Shown piece by piece: positions 1 through 8,291 of a stretch of 64,000 nucleotides of DNA. The notes beneath the pieces were generated by a model, which saw only the letters and a program-made list of their open reading frames with translations, was not told where the DNA came from and searched no databases. A program made the position numbers and the translations under genes. Origin of the DNA: Pseudomonas sp. HS6 (GTDB lineage Bacteria; Pseudomonadota; Gammaproteobacteria; Pseudomonadales; Pseudomonadaceae); the NCBI RefSeq assembly GCF_023375815.1, contig NZ_CP067412.1, forward strand, positions 5,456,001-5,520,000, in the 5' to 3' direction. Positions within the stretch are counted from its first letter, which is position 1. Each line of letters starts with the position of its first letter.

Positions 1-2
1 GC

Positions 3-1073
3 GGCAGCACCACCAGCGGCTTGACCGGCAGCAGCGGCGGCACCGTCGAGCAAACGGTCAGTGCCACCCTGACGGCCAGTTGGGAACCGGATCTTTGGGG
101 ACAGGTGCGGCGCGGTATCGAGTCGAGCCAGGCGTCGCTGCAATCCTCCGACGCGTTGCTGGCCGGCGTGCGGCTGTCCATCGGCGCCAGCGTGGCGACC
201 AATTATCTGGGGTTGCGGCAACTGGATATCGACATCGATCTGTTGCAGCAACAGCAGGCCATCAATCAGCAACTGCTGACGATGATTCAGGCGCAAACCG
301 TTCAGGGCACGGCGACCAATGATCAATTGCTGGTGGCGCAGGATCAGCTCAGCACGGTGATCACGGCGCTGCAAACGGCGCAGCGTTCGCGGGAGCAGGC
401 CGAGCATGCGCTGGCGGTGCTGGTGGGAATGGCGCCGGCGCAGTTCGATTTGCCCAAGGCCGCCGACTATCGCTTCACGACACCAATGCCGCCGTCGGTA
501 CTGCCGTCGAATCTGCTGCTGCGCCGACCGGATGTGGTGTCGGCCGAACGACTCGCGGCGGCGGCCAACGCACGGATCGGCGTTGCCGAAGCGGCGTTTT
601 TTCCGACCCTAAGTCTGACTGCCGAAGGTGGTTTTCGGGGTTCGGCGCTGGGTGGTCTGTTCTCTGTGCCCAACCGTATCTGGACCCTTGGGCCGGCGCT
701 GGCCGAAACCCTTTTCGACGGCGGCGCCCGCGAGGCAGCCAAACAGGAAGCCGAGGCCTCTTACGATCAGGACGTGGCGACGTATCGCGGCACGGTGCTC
801 GGCGCGCTGCAGAACGTCGAGGACAACCTGTCGGCAATCAATCATTTGCATACTCAGGCGCAAGCCTTTGATCAGATGTTCCAGCGCAATCAGCAATTGT
901 TCGGCAGTCAGCAGGCGCAGCAGCGGGCGGGCACGGTCAGCCAGCAAGCGGTGCTGACCCAGCAATTGGTGCTGTTGCAGGCCGAGCAAAACTTGCGTGA
1001 TACCCAGGGGTTGCTCAGTCAGGGCAGCGTCGCGCTGTTCCAGAGCCTGGGCGGTGGCTGGCAGGTGCCGTAG
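3..1073 (+). CDS. RND efflux outer-membrane channel (OprM/NodT family), 5' truncated
   Basis: This is the C-terminal 356 or so residues of a TolC-like outer-membrane factor, the exit duct of a tripartite RND pump. The reading frame is already open at the left edge, so the signal peptide, lipobox and start lie outside the window; the TTG at 21 is not a real start. Visible family marks are the SWEPDLWGQVRR motif near the fragment start, the LLLRRPDVVSAE segment, LGPALAETLFDGGAR, and long Gln/Ala-rich helices typical of the periplasmic barrel. Its membrane-fusion and RND partners are expected immediately upstream. Substrate cannot be told. Stop is TAG; no clear terminator follows before the next gene. 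Confidence 0.9.
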   Translation, partial: GSTTSGLTGSSGGTVEQTVSATLTASWEPDLWGQVRRGIESSQASLQSSDALLAGVRLSIGASVATNYLGLRQLDIDIDLLQQQQAINQQLLTMIQAQTVQGTATNDQLLVAQDQLSTVITALQTAQRSREQAEHALAVLVGMAPAQFDLPKAADYRFTTPMPPSVLPSNLLLRRPDVVSAERLAAAANARIGVAEAAFFPTLSLTAEGGFRGSALGGLFSVPNRIWTLGPALAETLFDGGAREAAKQEAEASYDQDVATYRGTVLGALQNVEDNLSAINHLHTQAQAFDQMFQRNQQLFGSQQAQQRAGTVSQQAVLTQQLVLLQAEQNLRDTQGLLSQGSVALFQSLGGGWQVP

Positions 1074-1140
1074 CATCTCGCTCCCTTGAGTGGCGCACGG
1101 TATGCTGCGCGCACTTTTTTCATGTAGGGAAGCCTGACCC

Positions 1141-2055
1141 ATGGCAGGAAGCAGTTTGCTGGTGCTGATCGACGACATCGCCACCGTTCTGGACGATGTG
1201 GCGTTGATGAGCAAAATGGCCGCCAAGAAGACCGCCGGGGTGCTCGGTGATGACTTGGCGCTCAATGCCCAGCAGGTCTCGGGCGTACGCGCCGAACGGG
1301 AAATTCCCGTGGTGTGGGCGGTGGCCAAGGGCTCGTTTGTCAACAAGTTGATCCTGGTGCCGTCGGCGCTGGCCATCAGTGCCTTTGTGCCGTGGCTAGT
1401 GACGCCGTTGTTGATGGTCGGTGGCGCGTATCTGTGCTTCGAGGGTTTCGAGAAACTCGCGCACCCGCTGCTGCACGGCAAGGACGAAGATCAGGCCGAG
1501 CATGCACAGTTGACCGAAGCGGTGGCCGATCCTGCGACCGATCTGGTGGCCTACGAGAAGGACAAGATCAAAGGCGCGATCCGCACCGACTTCATCCTTT
1601 CGGCGGAAATCATCGCCATCACCCTCGGCACCGTGGCCGAGGCATCGCTGACCCAGCAAGTGATCGTGATGTCGGGCATCGCCATCGTTATGACCGTGGG
1701 CGTCTATGGCCTGGTGGCCGGCATCGTCAAACTCGATGACCTCGGCCTGTGGCTGACCCAGAAGCCCGGCGCTGCGGCGAAACGCATCGGCAACGCGATC
1801 CTGCGCGCCGCGCCGTACATGATGAAAGGCCTGTCGGTGATCGGCACGGCGGCGATGTTCCTGGTCGGCGGCGGCATCCTGACCCACGGCGTACCGGTGG
1901 TACATCACTGGATTGAGAACATTGCCGCAGCGGCGGGTAGCTTCGGGTTTGCAGTGCCGGTGTTGCTCAATGGCGTGGCGGGGGTTGTTGCGGGGGCGGT
2001 GGTGCTGGCGGTGGTTTCGGTCATCGGCAAAGTCTGGAAAGCGCTGAAGGGCTGA
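1141..2055 (+). CDS. DUF808 family inner-membrane protein (YedI-like)
   Basis: The product has 304 residues and matches the DUF808/YedI family over its whole length: it opens with [20 protein letters not shown] and carries a KTAGVLGDD segment, then several hydrophobic stretches (about residues 75-100, 150-200, 235-260 and 270-300). It is an integral membrane protein of unknown function; no catalytic motif is evident. ATG follows a GGGAAG Shine-Dalgarno sequence. It is a stand-alone gene between the efflux channel and a REP pair, read in the same direction as the former but 67 bp away. Confidence 0.85.
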   Translation: MAGSSLLVLIDDIATVLDDVALMSKMAAKKTAGVLGDDLALNAQQVSGVRAEREIPVVWAVAKGSFVNKLILVPSALAISAFVPWLVTPLLMVGGAYLCFEGFEKLAHPLLHGKDEDQAEHAQLTEAVADPATDLVAYEKDKIKGAIRTDFILSAEIIAITLGTVAEASLTQQVIVMSGIAIVMTVGVYGLVAGIVKLDDLGLWLTQKPGAAAKRIGNAILRAAPYMMKGLSVIGTAAMFLVGGGILTHGVPVVHHWIENIAAAAGSFGFAVPVLLNGVAGVVAGAVVLAVVSVIGKVWKALKG

Positions 2056-2074
2056 TTACCAGCGCATAACACAA

Positions 2075-2165
2075 CTGTGGGAGCGAGCTTGCTCGCGAAG
2101 GCGGAGTGTCAGTCTATAGAAATGGGACTGAACTAACGCATTCGCGAGCAAGCTCGCTCCCACAG
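2075..2165. repeat. Paired inverted REP elements (REPIN-like)
   Basis: Two 25-nt REP copies face each other: 2075-2099 begins CTGTGGGAGCGAGCTTGCTC and 2141-2165 is its reverse complement, separated by about 41 nt. Each copy also folds on itself through GAGCGAGC/GCTCGC. Such pairs are the usual short dispersed repeat of Pseudomonas genomes, mobilised in trans by RAYT transposases, none of which is in this window. The pair sits in the convergent gap between the DUF808 gene and mlaA and may act as a 3' end structure for both. Confidence 0.9.
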
Positions 2166-2184
2166 TGCTTTGTGTTCGCCGAAA

Positions 2185-2973
2185 TTACTCGGCGATCTGC
2201 AGTTTGCGCGATTCGGTGTACACGTAGCGCACCTTCTCGTACTCGAACGGCGAGTTCATCTGGCCGTAGCGGAAGTGGGTCTGATAGCGCTTGTCGACTG
2301 CACGCAGCGCCCAGATTTCCGGGTGGTTTTCGCTGACTTTCGCCACGTTCAGGTAGTTGATCGCCGATTCGGCGGTGTAGTCCACGGCCAGGCCGGCGGT
2401 GTCGCGGATGTTCGACGGGCCGAGGATCGGCAGCACGAAGTACGCGCCGCCCGGTACGCCGTAGAAGCCCAGGGTCTGACCGAAGTCTTCGCTCTGGCGC
2501 GGCAGGCCCATGGCGGTGGCCGGGTCCCATAGACCAGCGATGCCGATGGTGGTGTTGAGCAGCAGGCGCGCGGTGGTTTCCATCGAACGCTTGCCCTTGA
2601 ACTGCAACAGGCTGTTGACCAGGTTCGGCACGTCGCCGAGGTTGTTGAAGAAGTTGCTCACGCCGGAGCGCACGAAACCGGGCGTGACGTAGCGATAGCC
2701 GTCGACCACCGGCAGGAACACCCATTGGTCAAAGCGATAGTTGAAGTGGTAGACCCGGCGGTTCCACGACTCCAGCGGGTCGTACACGTTCAGTGCGTTA
2801 AGCGTCGAGCGCTCGAACTCGCGCTGGTCCAGCCCCGGGTTGAACTTGAGTTTGGACAGCGGCTCCTTGAAGCCGTCACTGTCGATCACCACCGGTGCGT
2901 TGGCTTTGCTGTTGTCGGCCTGGGCCACGCCTGCACAGAGTAACGCTGCAAACAGCAGGAGATATTTAGCCAC
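2185..2973 (-). CDS. mlaA: MlaA/VacJ family outer-membrane phospholipid-removal protein
   Basis: This is a 262-residue MlaA (VacJ) homologue, the outer-membrane component that extracts misplaced phospholipid from the outer leaflet and hands it to MlaC. Family marks include DPLESWNRRVYHFNY (about 65-79), NFFNNLGDVPNLVN, LLNTTIGIAGLWDPA and GPSNIRDTAG. The signal sequence lacks a proper lipobox: the only Cys (13) is preceded by Leu-Leu, so cleavage at AQA-19 by signal peptidase I is more likely than lipidation, unlike E. coli MlaA. The ATG lies inside the end of the upstream hydrolase gene (8-bp overlap), so the two are translated together. Other mla genes are not in the window. Confidence 0.9.
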   Translation of the reverse strand: MAKYLLLFAALLCAGVAQADNSKANAPVVIDSDGFKEPLSKLKFNPGLDQREFERSTLNALNVYDPLESWNRRVYHFNYRFDQWVFLPVVDGYRYVTPGFVRSGVSNFFNNLGDVPNLVNSLLQFKGKRSMETTARLLLNTTIGIAGLWDPATAMGLPRQSEDFGQTLGFYGVPGGAYFVLPILGPSNIRDTAGLAVDYTAESAINYLNVAKVSENHPEIWALRAVDKRYQTHFRYGQMNSPFEYEKVRYVYTESRKLQIAE

Positions 2974-4264
2974 GGAAGAACTCCAGCATGGCGTCGCTGT
3001 TGACGCGGTAGTTAAGGTTGCCGCAATGGCCGCCCAGTGGGTAAACCGTCAGGCGATCGCCGAAGGTCTTGCGCAGGAAACCGAGGTCGCCCGGGCCGAG
3101 GATCACGTCGTCGGCGTTGTGCATGACGGCGATTTTCGGACTGTCGTGCAGGTAGTCCTTGAGGGCGTACAGGCTGACCTGATCGATCAGTTGCAGCAGG
3201 CTGCCGCCGTCGGTGCGGGCGCGCCACATCGGGATCACCTGTTCGGTCAGGTAGCAGTCGAAATCGCATTGCAGCGCACGCTTGAGGAACGGCGTGAGGC
3301 TGGTGCCTTCGGTGATCGGGAATTTCGGCGGGGTGATCAGGCCGCGACGGTTGATCAGGTCCGAGGTAAAGGCGATGTCTGCCGCCGAGAAGCGGAACGA
3401 GGTGCCGATCAACATCGCCATCTGCTCGTTGCTCAGGTGCTGCTTGGACTGTTGGAAGTCATAGAGCAACGCATCGTTGAGGTCGATGTAGCCTTTCTGC
3501 TGGAAGTAGCGGGTCAGCTTGCCCAGCACCAGTTCATAGAACGTGGTGCTGTTGTTGATGCCCTTGACCTCGGTCTGCACCAGTTTGTCGAGGTTGGTGA
3601 TCGAGGTGTAGAGGTTGACCGGCGGGTTCAGCAGCAGGACTTTCTTGAAGTTGAAGCTGCGGCGGGTTTCGTCCAGGTGGGCGACGAACGCCGCGTCCAG
3701 CGCGCCAAGGCTGTAGCCGCTGAGGTAATAGTCGGTGACCGGCACTTTCGGGTTCTGCGCTCGCACGGCCTGCATCACCCGATACATGTCTTCGGCGTCC
3801 TCCTTGGTCACGCCGGGGGTGGCGAAACGCGAGGCGGCGCTCATGAAGTCGAAACTGGTCGGGGAGGACAGCTGCACGACGTGGTAGCCGGCCTTGTAGT
3901 AGAGCTTTTTCAGGTACTCGTTGAGGGTGCTGTCAAAGCGCGCGCCAGTGCCGGCAATCAGGAAGATCAGCGGGGCGGCCTTGTCCTGGGTGGCGATGCG
4001 ATACGTCAGTTTTTTCACCGCCCAGAAATTGTCCGGCAGGATGAATTCCCGTTCCGGGCGCAGGGTGACGCTGCGGTCGGTCTGGTTGATGTCGTCGTCC
4101 GACGGCAATTCCGGACGCAGGTCCGGCGGCGTGGTGGCGATGGTCGCTTCGAACGGGTTGGTCAGGGGATAGCCATAACTGGCGGCGTCGATGTCCACCG
4201 CCAGCGCGGACGCACTCAGAATAAGGCCGCCAAACAGGGCGGCGAAGCGCAAGGATCGGAGCAT
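2966..4264 (-). CDS. Secreted alpha/beta hydrolase co-transcribed with mlaA
   Basis: The product has 432 residues with an N-terminal signal peptide (cleavage near ALA-22). An alpha/beta-hydrolase triad can be proposed: nucleophile Ser185 in GYSLG, acid Asp385 or 386 in NADDVILG, and His413 in GGHCGN. The oxyanion strand LIFLIAGTG lies at about 99-107. Relatives in Pseudomonas databases are sometimes mislabelled as serine/threonine kinases; no kinase motif is present here. It precedes and overlaps mlaA by 8 bp, which suggests a periplasmic lipase or esterase acting on lipids handled by MlaA. That link is inference from gene order; the substrate is unknown. Confidence 0.8.
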   Translation of the reverse strand: MLRSLRFAALFGGLILSASALAVDIDAASYGYPLTNPFEATIATTPPDLRPELPSDDDINQTDRSVTLRPEREFILPDNFWAVKKLTYRIATQDKAAPLIFLIAGTGARFDSTLNEYLKKLYYKAGYHVVQLSSPTSFDFMSAASRFATPGVTKEDAEDMYRVMQAVRAQNPKVPVTDYYLSGYSLGALDAAFVAHLDETRRSFNFKKVLLLNPPVNLYTSITNLDKLVQTEVKGINNSTTFYELVLGKLTRYFQQKGYIDLNDALLYDFQQSKQHLSNEQMAMLIGTSFRFSAADIAFTSDLINRRGLITPPKFPITEGTSLTPFLKRALQCDFDCYLTEQVIPMWRARTDGGSLLQLIDQVSLYALKDYLHDSPKIAVMHNADDVILGPGDLGFLRKTFGDRLTVYPLGGHCGNLNYRVNSDAMLEFFRG

Positions 4265-4487
4265 GACTAATTCCCTTAGAGGAAGGTGCCGAATGAGGTT
4301 CGCAGGCTATGACCACTGGGTTTGCGCCAAAGTGCCATGCCTCGGCACCAAACTGACGGAATTCGGGGTAATAGTAGCCGGACGATACACTTTGCACGGA
4401 TTGAATGACCAGTTAAGAGTTGTTAGTTCTTGCACACGGCTGGCAGGCGATTAAGCTGGCCGCCGATTTCATCGTTTGGAGTGTTCC

Positions 4488-4856
4488 ATGTCCCGCCGCT
4501 TGCCTGTGATTCTGCTGCTCGTTCTGTTGCCGTTATGGCTGGCCGCCAGTTATGGCGCGCGTTACGGCTTCATGGAGGATGCGCAGTGGGTAGGCATCTG
4601 CGTGGATGAGGCGAGCCGTTGGGAATGCTCGGTGCGCTCGAACCTGGGCCTGATGATTCATTTCCAGATGCTGGGCTGGGCGGCGATCGCGGCTGCAGTG
4701 ATCGGTTTTGTCGTGCCGGGGCGGGCAGGGTGGTGGCTGGCAGTGCTGGCGCTGGTGTTCGGCTTGCCGGCTCTGGCGTTGTACAACACGACATTGGCGG
4801 TGTTTGCGGTGGTGATTGCCGGGTTGCGGCTGGTCCGGGAATCTCGCAGCGTCTGA
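4488..4856 (+). CDS. Small hypothetical membrane protein
   Basis: The product has 122 residues when started at the ATG at 4488, which has GGAG six bases upstream; an in-frame TTG at 4476 overlaps that ribosome site and is less likely. Three hydrophobic segments can be seen: about residues 4-22, 55-75 and 80-115. A loop between the first two holds two Cys (GICVDEASRWECS), which could form a periplasmic disulfide. I do not recognise a family. It stands divergently from the hydrolase-mlaA pair and ends just before a REP pair. Confidence 0.65.
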   Translation: MSRRLPVILLLVLLPLWLAASYGARYGFMEDAQWVGICVDEASRWECSVRSNLGLMIHFQMLGWAAIAAAVIGFVVPGRAGWWLAVLALVFGLPALALYNTTLAVFAVVIAGLRLVRESRSV

Positions 4857-4865
4857 CAGTCAGTC

Positions 4866-4956
4866 ATCGCGGGCAAGCCCGCTCCCACAGGGATGCGTGG
4901 CGCACACAAAACCCGCGCTCGACTCGGTCACTGTGGGAGCTGGCTTGCCAGCGAAG
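4866..4956. repeat. Paired inverted REP elements
   Basis: A REP copy at 4866-4890 (TCGCGGGCAAGCCCGCTCCC and flanks) faces a second copy at 4931-4956 (CTGTGGGAGCTGGCTTGCCA). The two halves use different central palindromes (GGGC-GCCC versus TGGC-GCCA), so each can fold alone better than they pair with each other. The pair lies in the convergent gap between the small membrane protein gene and the GH17 gene. Confidence 0.88.
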
Positions 4957-4978
4957 AGGCCGGTTCAGCCTCTGAAGA

Positions 4979-6532
4979 TCAAAGGCTGCGAACCCGCAGA
5001 CAGCGCCACAACGCCGCCACCATCAACACGCTGACCAGCGCCCAGCCCCAGGCTTGCTGATTCTGCAAGCCTTCACGGAACAACTGCGGTGCAATGCACG
5101 CGCCGATGATGAAGGTCAGCAGGGCAATCTCCCGACGGGCCACCGGCACCGGGCGGCACAGGTAAACCAATGCCGGCAGAATGAACGCCGCACTCGCAAA
5201 GCTGCGATAGCGTGGATCGAACACCATCTCCAGCGCCATCACCGCACCGGCGAAACCGACGGCAGCGACCAGCCAGCCTGCCTGTCGTTCGAAGGCATTG
5301 AAGGCGCGCTCACGCCAGCCATTTCGGGCGCTCAAGGTCAGTGCGGCATGTGCCAGCACCAGCAGATTCAACACGGTCAGCAAACCGACCCACAGCCATT
5401 CGCTGGCGAACCGCGTGGTCAGCCATGCCAGATTGCCCCAGGCGCCAATCGAGCAAGCGGCGAGGGCGCCGAGCAATGGCAGCACCAGCGCTGAACGCGT
5501 GGTGCGAACCCGGCCGCCAAGCATCAACGTGCCGACAAAGATCAAACCACCGAGCGCCAGCCAGCGCGACCAGTCAGGCACGTTTGACACCGGCCCGGCC
5601 AGCACGCCTTTGTCCTGGCGATCCGCATCGAACAGCCCCCAGTAACCGCCGACCGCGCCTTCGCTGCCGCGCTTCCACGGCTGGTCGAAGGCTTCGATCA
5701 GGTTGTAATGCCAGCCCTGCTGTTCGGCGAGAGTGACAAAACCACGAATGAACTTGGCTTCGTTGACCCGGCTCGGCAGCGCGGTCTCACGCTGACGGCC
5801 TTCGCTCGGCCAGCCGGTTTCGCCAATCATCACGTCCTTGGGGGCGAACTTGTTGCCGAACACCTGGCGCACATCCGCCACGTGTTGCAGGGCGGCGTCG
5901 ATATTCGACGGATCGTCTTCCCAGTACGGCAGCAAGTGAATGGTCAGGAAATCCACCGCCGGCGCGACTTCCGGGTGCTTGAGCCAGAACTCCCAGACAT
6001 CGGCGTAGGTCACGGGCTGCTTGATATGGCTCTTGACCTTGTTGATCAGCTTCGCCAGTTGCGCCCCGGTGACTTCCTTGCGCAGCAAGGCTTCGTTGCC
6101 GACAATCACCGCGCTGACCACGTCCGGGTTGGCGTTGGCCGAAGCGATCAGCAGATCGACTTCTTTCTCGGTGTCCACCGGATTGCTGTTGACCCAGGCG
6201 CCGATCATCAGCTTCAAGCCATGCTTGCGCGCCAGATCAGGCAGGGCTTCGAGGCCGGTCATGGAATAGGTGCGGATGCATTCGAAGCGAGTAGCGAGCA
6301 GGGCGAGGTCGGCGTCCATGCGCTCCGGGCGCAATTTGAACGGCACGTCGAACGGCGACTGATCCTTGTCGAACGGGGTGTAGGAGGCGCACTGCAACTT
6401 GTGGGTCGGGGTGGCGACGTCCGGCAGGATCACCGGTTTGCCGAGGCCGTACCAGAAGCCGCAAAGGGCAAACAGGCCGAGCAGGCAGGCGAACAGATAA
6501 GGCAGAAAAGGGAAGCGGGAGGAGGCGGACAT
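4979..6532 (-). CDS. GH17 family beta-1,3-glucan enzyme with membrane C-terminus
   Basis: The product has 517 residues from the ATG at 6532; a further in-frame ATG at 6574 would add 14 residues, and neither has a convincing ribosome site. A membrane anchor (about 8-30) is followed by a glycoside hydrolase 17 domain with both catalytic glutamates visible: Glu147 in VGNEALL (acid/base) and Glu239 in IGETGWPS (nucleophile). About six hydrophobic helices fill residues 325-510. The family in Pseudomonas includes beta-1,3-glucosyltransferases that elongate or branch glucans, and a role in periplasmic or exported glucan remodelling is likely. No ndvB-like glycosyltransferase lies next to it, so the partner is elsewhere. 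Confidence 0.82.
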   Translation of the reverse strand: MSASSRFPFLPYLFACLLGLFALCGFWYGLGKPVILPDVATPTHKLQCASYTPFDKDQSPFDVPFKLRPERMDADLALLATRFECIRTYSMTGLEALPDLARKHGLKLMIGAWVNSNPVDTEKEVDLLIASANANPDVVSAVIVGNEALLRKEVTGAQLAKLINKVKSHIKQPVTYADVWEFWLKHPEVAPAVDFLTIHLLPYWEDDPSNIDAALQHVADVRQVFGNKFAPKDVMIGETGWPSEGRQRETALPSRVNEAKFIRGFVTLAEQQGWHYNLIEAFDQPWKRGSEGAVGGYWGLFDADRQDKGVLAGPVSNVPDWSRWLALGGLIFVGTLMLGGRVRTTRSALVLPLLGALAACSIGAWGNLAWLTTRFASEWLWVGLLTVLNLLVLAHAALTLSARNGWRERAFNAFERQAGWLVAAVGFAGAVMALEMVFDPRYRSFASAAFILPALVYLCRPVPVARREIALLTFIIGACIAPQLFREGLQNQQAWGWALVSVLMVAALWRCLRVRSL

Positions 6533-6874
6533 GGTCAGGCCGAGTGGCTGCAAAGCGACGCATGTTACCTGCATTTATAGAGGGGTTGGTGGCCCGCATG
6601 ATTTTGACATGCAAAGTTCGGGCGGATTGTCTGGCGCCAATTATTCAGCCGCAGTTAATGGCTTTCTGATGTCGTTTCTCGTTGCTTCGAGGTCGCTGGC
6701 AGAGCAGGTCGCTGAGTGCGTCAGGTTGATGATCGAACTCGTCAGTACCCTTATTGATAATCCGGCTGATGTACTAACGAGTTTGCGGTCAGGCGTGATG
6801 GGGGCGCTGTGCACCATAACAATACGTTGACGATGTCCGGCATCCGTCGGGCGCAGCATTTCGGGGAAGTAACG
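6533..6874 (+). other. Leader/promoter region of the betaine-binding protein gene
   Basis: This 340-bp gap separates the divergent GH17 and binding-protein genes and holds no convincing gene. A TTGACA hexamer occurs at 6604-6609 but no good -10 follows at 16-18 bp. The stretch is less GC-rich than its surroundings, as expected of a regulatory region. In-frame ATGs at 6809 and 6833 precede the true start but lack ribosome sites. Confidence 0.4.
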
Positions 6875-7726
6875 ATGAAGATGCGACGACTTTTAGGCGC
6901 AGGTGCCGCTCTGGTGCTTGCGATGAGCTCCACTTTCGCCAGCGCTGAAAAACAGACCCTGAACATCGGTTACGTTGACGGCTGGTCCGACAGCGTGGCG
7001 ACCACCCACGTGGCAGCCGAGGTCATCAAACAGAAACTCGGCTATGACGTGAAGCTCCAGGCCGTCGCTACCGGGATCATGTGGCAGGGCGTTGCCACCG
7101 GCAAACTCGACGCAATGCTGTCGGCCTGGCTGCCCGTGACCCACGGTGAATACTGGACGAAGAACAAGGATCTGGTCGTCGATTACGGCCCGAACTTCAA
7201 GGACGCGAAAATCGGTCTGATCGTGCCGGAGTACGTCAAAGCCAAATCCATCGAAGACCTGAAAACCGACGACAGCTTCAAGAATCGTATCGTCGGCATC
7301 GACGCCGGCTCAGGCGTAATGCTCAAGACCGACCAGGCGATCAAGGATTACGGCCTGACCGGTTACACCCTCAAGGCCAGTTCCGGCGCCGGCATGATTG
7401 CCGAGCTGACCCGTGCCGAGAAAAAGAATGAATCCATCGCCGTGACCGGTTGGGTGCCGCACTGGATGTTCGCCAAGTGGAAACTGCGTTTCCTCGACGA
7501 CCCGAAAGGCGTGTATGGCGCAGCTGAAACCGTGAACAGCATCGGCAGCAAGGAACTGGCGACCAAGGCGCCGGAAGTGGCCAAGTTCCTGAAGAACTTC
7601 CAGTGGGCTTCGAAAGACGAAATCGGCGAAGTCATGCTGGCGATTCAGGACGGTGCCAAACCTGACGCAGCGGCCAAGGATTGGGTGGCCAAACACCCGG
7701 ATCGCGTGGCTGACTGGACCAAATAA
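6875..7726 (+). CDS. betX: Quaternary-amine (glycine betaine) ABC transporter substrate-binding protein
   Basis: The product has 283 residues when started at ATG 6875, eight bases after GGGGAAG; this places a clean signal peptide (KMRRLLGAGAALVLAMSS..ASA) at the N-terminus. The mature part is an OpuAC-type periplasmic binding protein, with Trp residues (YVDGWSD, GIMWQG, SAWLPVTHGEYW, WVPHWMF) of the kind that make the aromatic cage for trimethylammonium groups. No permease or ATPase gene accompanies it, so it is an orphan that must borrow a transporter. P. aeruginosa BetX (PA3236) is such an orphan, feeds the CbcWV core, and also sits beside yjcH-actP. Symbol is given on that synteny; CaiX or CbcX specificity is not formally excluded. 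Confidence 0.8.
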   Translation: MKMRRLLGAGAALVLAMSSTFASAEKQTLNIGYVDGWSDSVATTHVAAEVIKQKLGYDVKLQAVATGIMWQGVATGKLDAMLSAWLPVTHGEYWTKNKDLVVDYGPNFKDAKIGLIVPEYVKAKSIEDLKTDDSFKNRIVGIDAGSGVMLKTDQAIKDYGLTGYTLKASSGAGMIAELTRAEKKNESIAVTGWVPHWMFAKWKLRFLDDPKGVYGAAETVNSIGSKELATKAPEVAKFLKNFQWASKDEIGEVMLAIQDGAKPDAAAKDWVAKHPDRVADWTK

Positions 7727-7755
7727 CCCTCAATCGCTTTTATTCACCGCACACC

Positions 7756-7847
7756 CTGTGGGAGCGGGCTTGCCCGCGATAGCGGTCTGTCAGTTGACTG
7801 ATAAGTTGGCTGACACGACGCCATCGCTGGCAAGCCAGCTCCCACAG
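7756..7847. repeat. Paired inverted REP elements
   Basis: REP copies at 7756-7780 (CTGTGGGAGCGGGCTTGCCC) and 7822-7847 (reverse orientation, GGCAAGCCAGCTCCCACAG) lie downstream of betX and before the promoter region of yjcH. They probably protect or end the betX transcript. As in the pair at 4.9 kb, one copy has a GGGC core and the other a TGGC core. Confidence 0.88.
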
Positions 7848-7945
7848 TTTTTTGTGTGTGCTCAAAAATGGCACATGTGTCATGGCGTTCTACTACTAAG
7901 GTCGTCTGGAACCCGGCTCGCAGCCGCATAGAGTGGCTATGTTCC

Positions 7946-7980
7946 AAAAATAAAAATCTGTGCTGCGAGGATAAAAACAA
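7946..7980 (+). promoter_or_regulatory. Candidate Hfq/Crc CA motifs in the yjcH leader
   Basis: Two perfect matches to the A-rich AAnAAnAA target of the Hfq-Crc translational repressor are present: AAAAATAA at 7946-7953 and AAAAACAA at 7973-7980. The second lies between the GAGGA ribosome site and the start codon of yjcH and includes the A of ATG. Binding there would block initiation, the arrangement known for catabolite-repressed uptake genes in Pseudomonas. The motif match is seen; the regulation is inferred. Confidence 0.5.
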
Positions 7981-8291
7981 TGAACGACAGCATTTACCTC
8001 TCTATTCAGAACAGCCCGCGCTTCAAGGAGCTGGTGAAAAAAAGGGAAAGGTTCGCCTGGATACTCTCGGCGATCATGCTAGGGCTCTATTCCGGATTCA
8101 TCCTTCTGATCGCGTACGGGCCGCAAGTGCTCGGGACCAAAATCAGTGCCGGCTCATCGATCACCTGGGGTATCCCCATCGGTGTCGGGCTGATTGTCTC
8201 GGCCTTCATCCTGACCGGTATCTACGTACGCCGCGCCAATGGCGAGTTCGACGACCTGAACAATGCGATTCTCAAGGAGGCTCAGCAATGA
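7980..8291 (+). CDS. yjcH: DUF485 family inner-membrane protein YjcH
   Basis: This 103-residue protein is the usual small partner encoded before the acetate permease. It has two membrane helices (about 27-48 and 62-83) with a charged N-terminal segment containing [13 protein letters not shown], the DUF485 signature. Its exact role in acetate uptake is not established. The ATG follows GAGGA by seven bases. Its stop overlaps the actP start (ATGA), so the pair is translationally coupled. Confidence 0.92.
   Translation: MNDSIYLSIQNSPRFKELVKKRERFAWILSAIMLGLYSGFILLIAYGPQVLGTKISAGSSITWGIPIGVGLIVSAFILTGIYVRRANGEFDDLNNAILKEAQQ

Noticed and set aside
2966..4264. Possible protein kinase function for the gene before mlaA
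   Set aside because: No kinase motifs; GYSLG, Asp and His fit an alpha/beta hydrolase.
2840..4270. 476-codon plus-strand frame opposite the hydrolase gene
   Set aside because: Low-complexity Val/Gln/Arg-rich translation; the minus-strand gene has a signal peptide and catalytic motifs.
7856..8287. In-frame N-terminal extension of ActP of 144 codons
   Set aside because: It overlaps yjcH in another frame and the ActP signal-like segment begins at 8288 with its own ribosome site.
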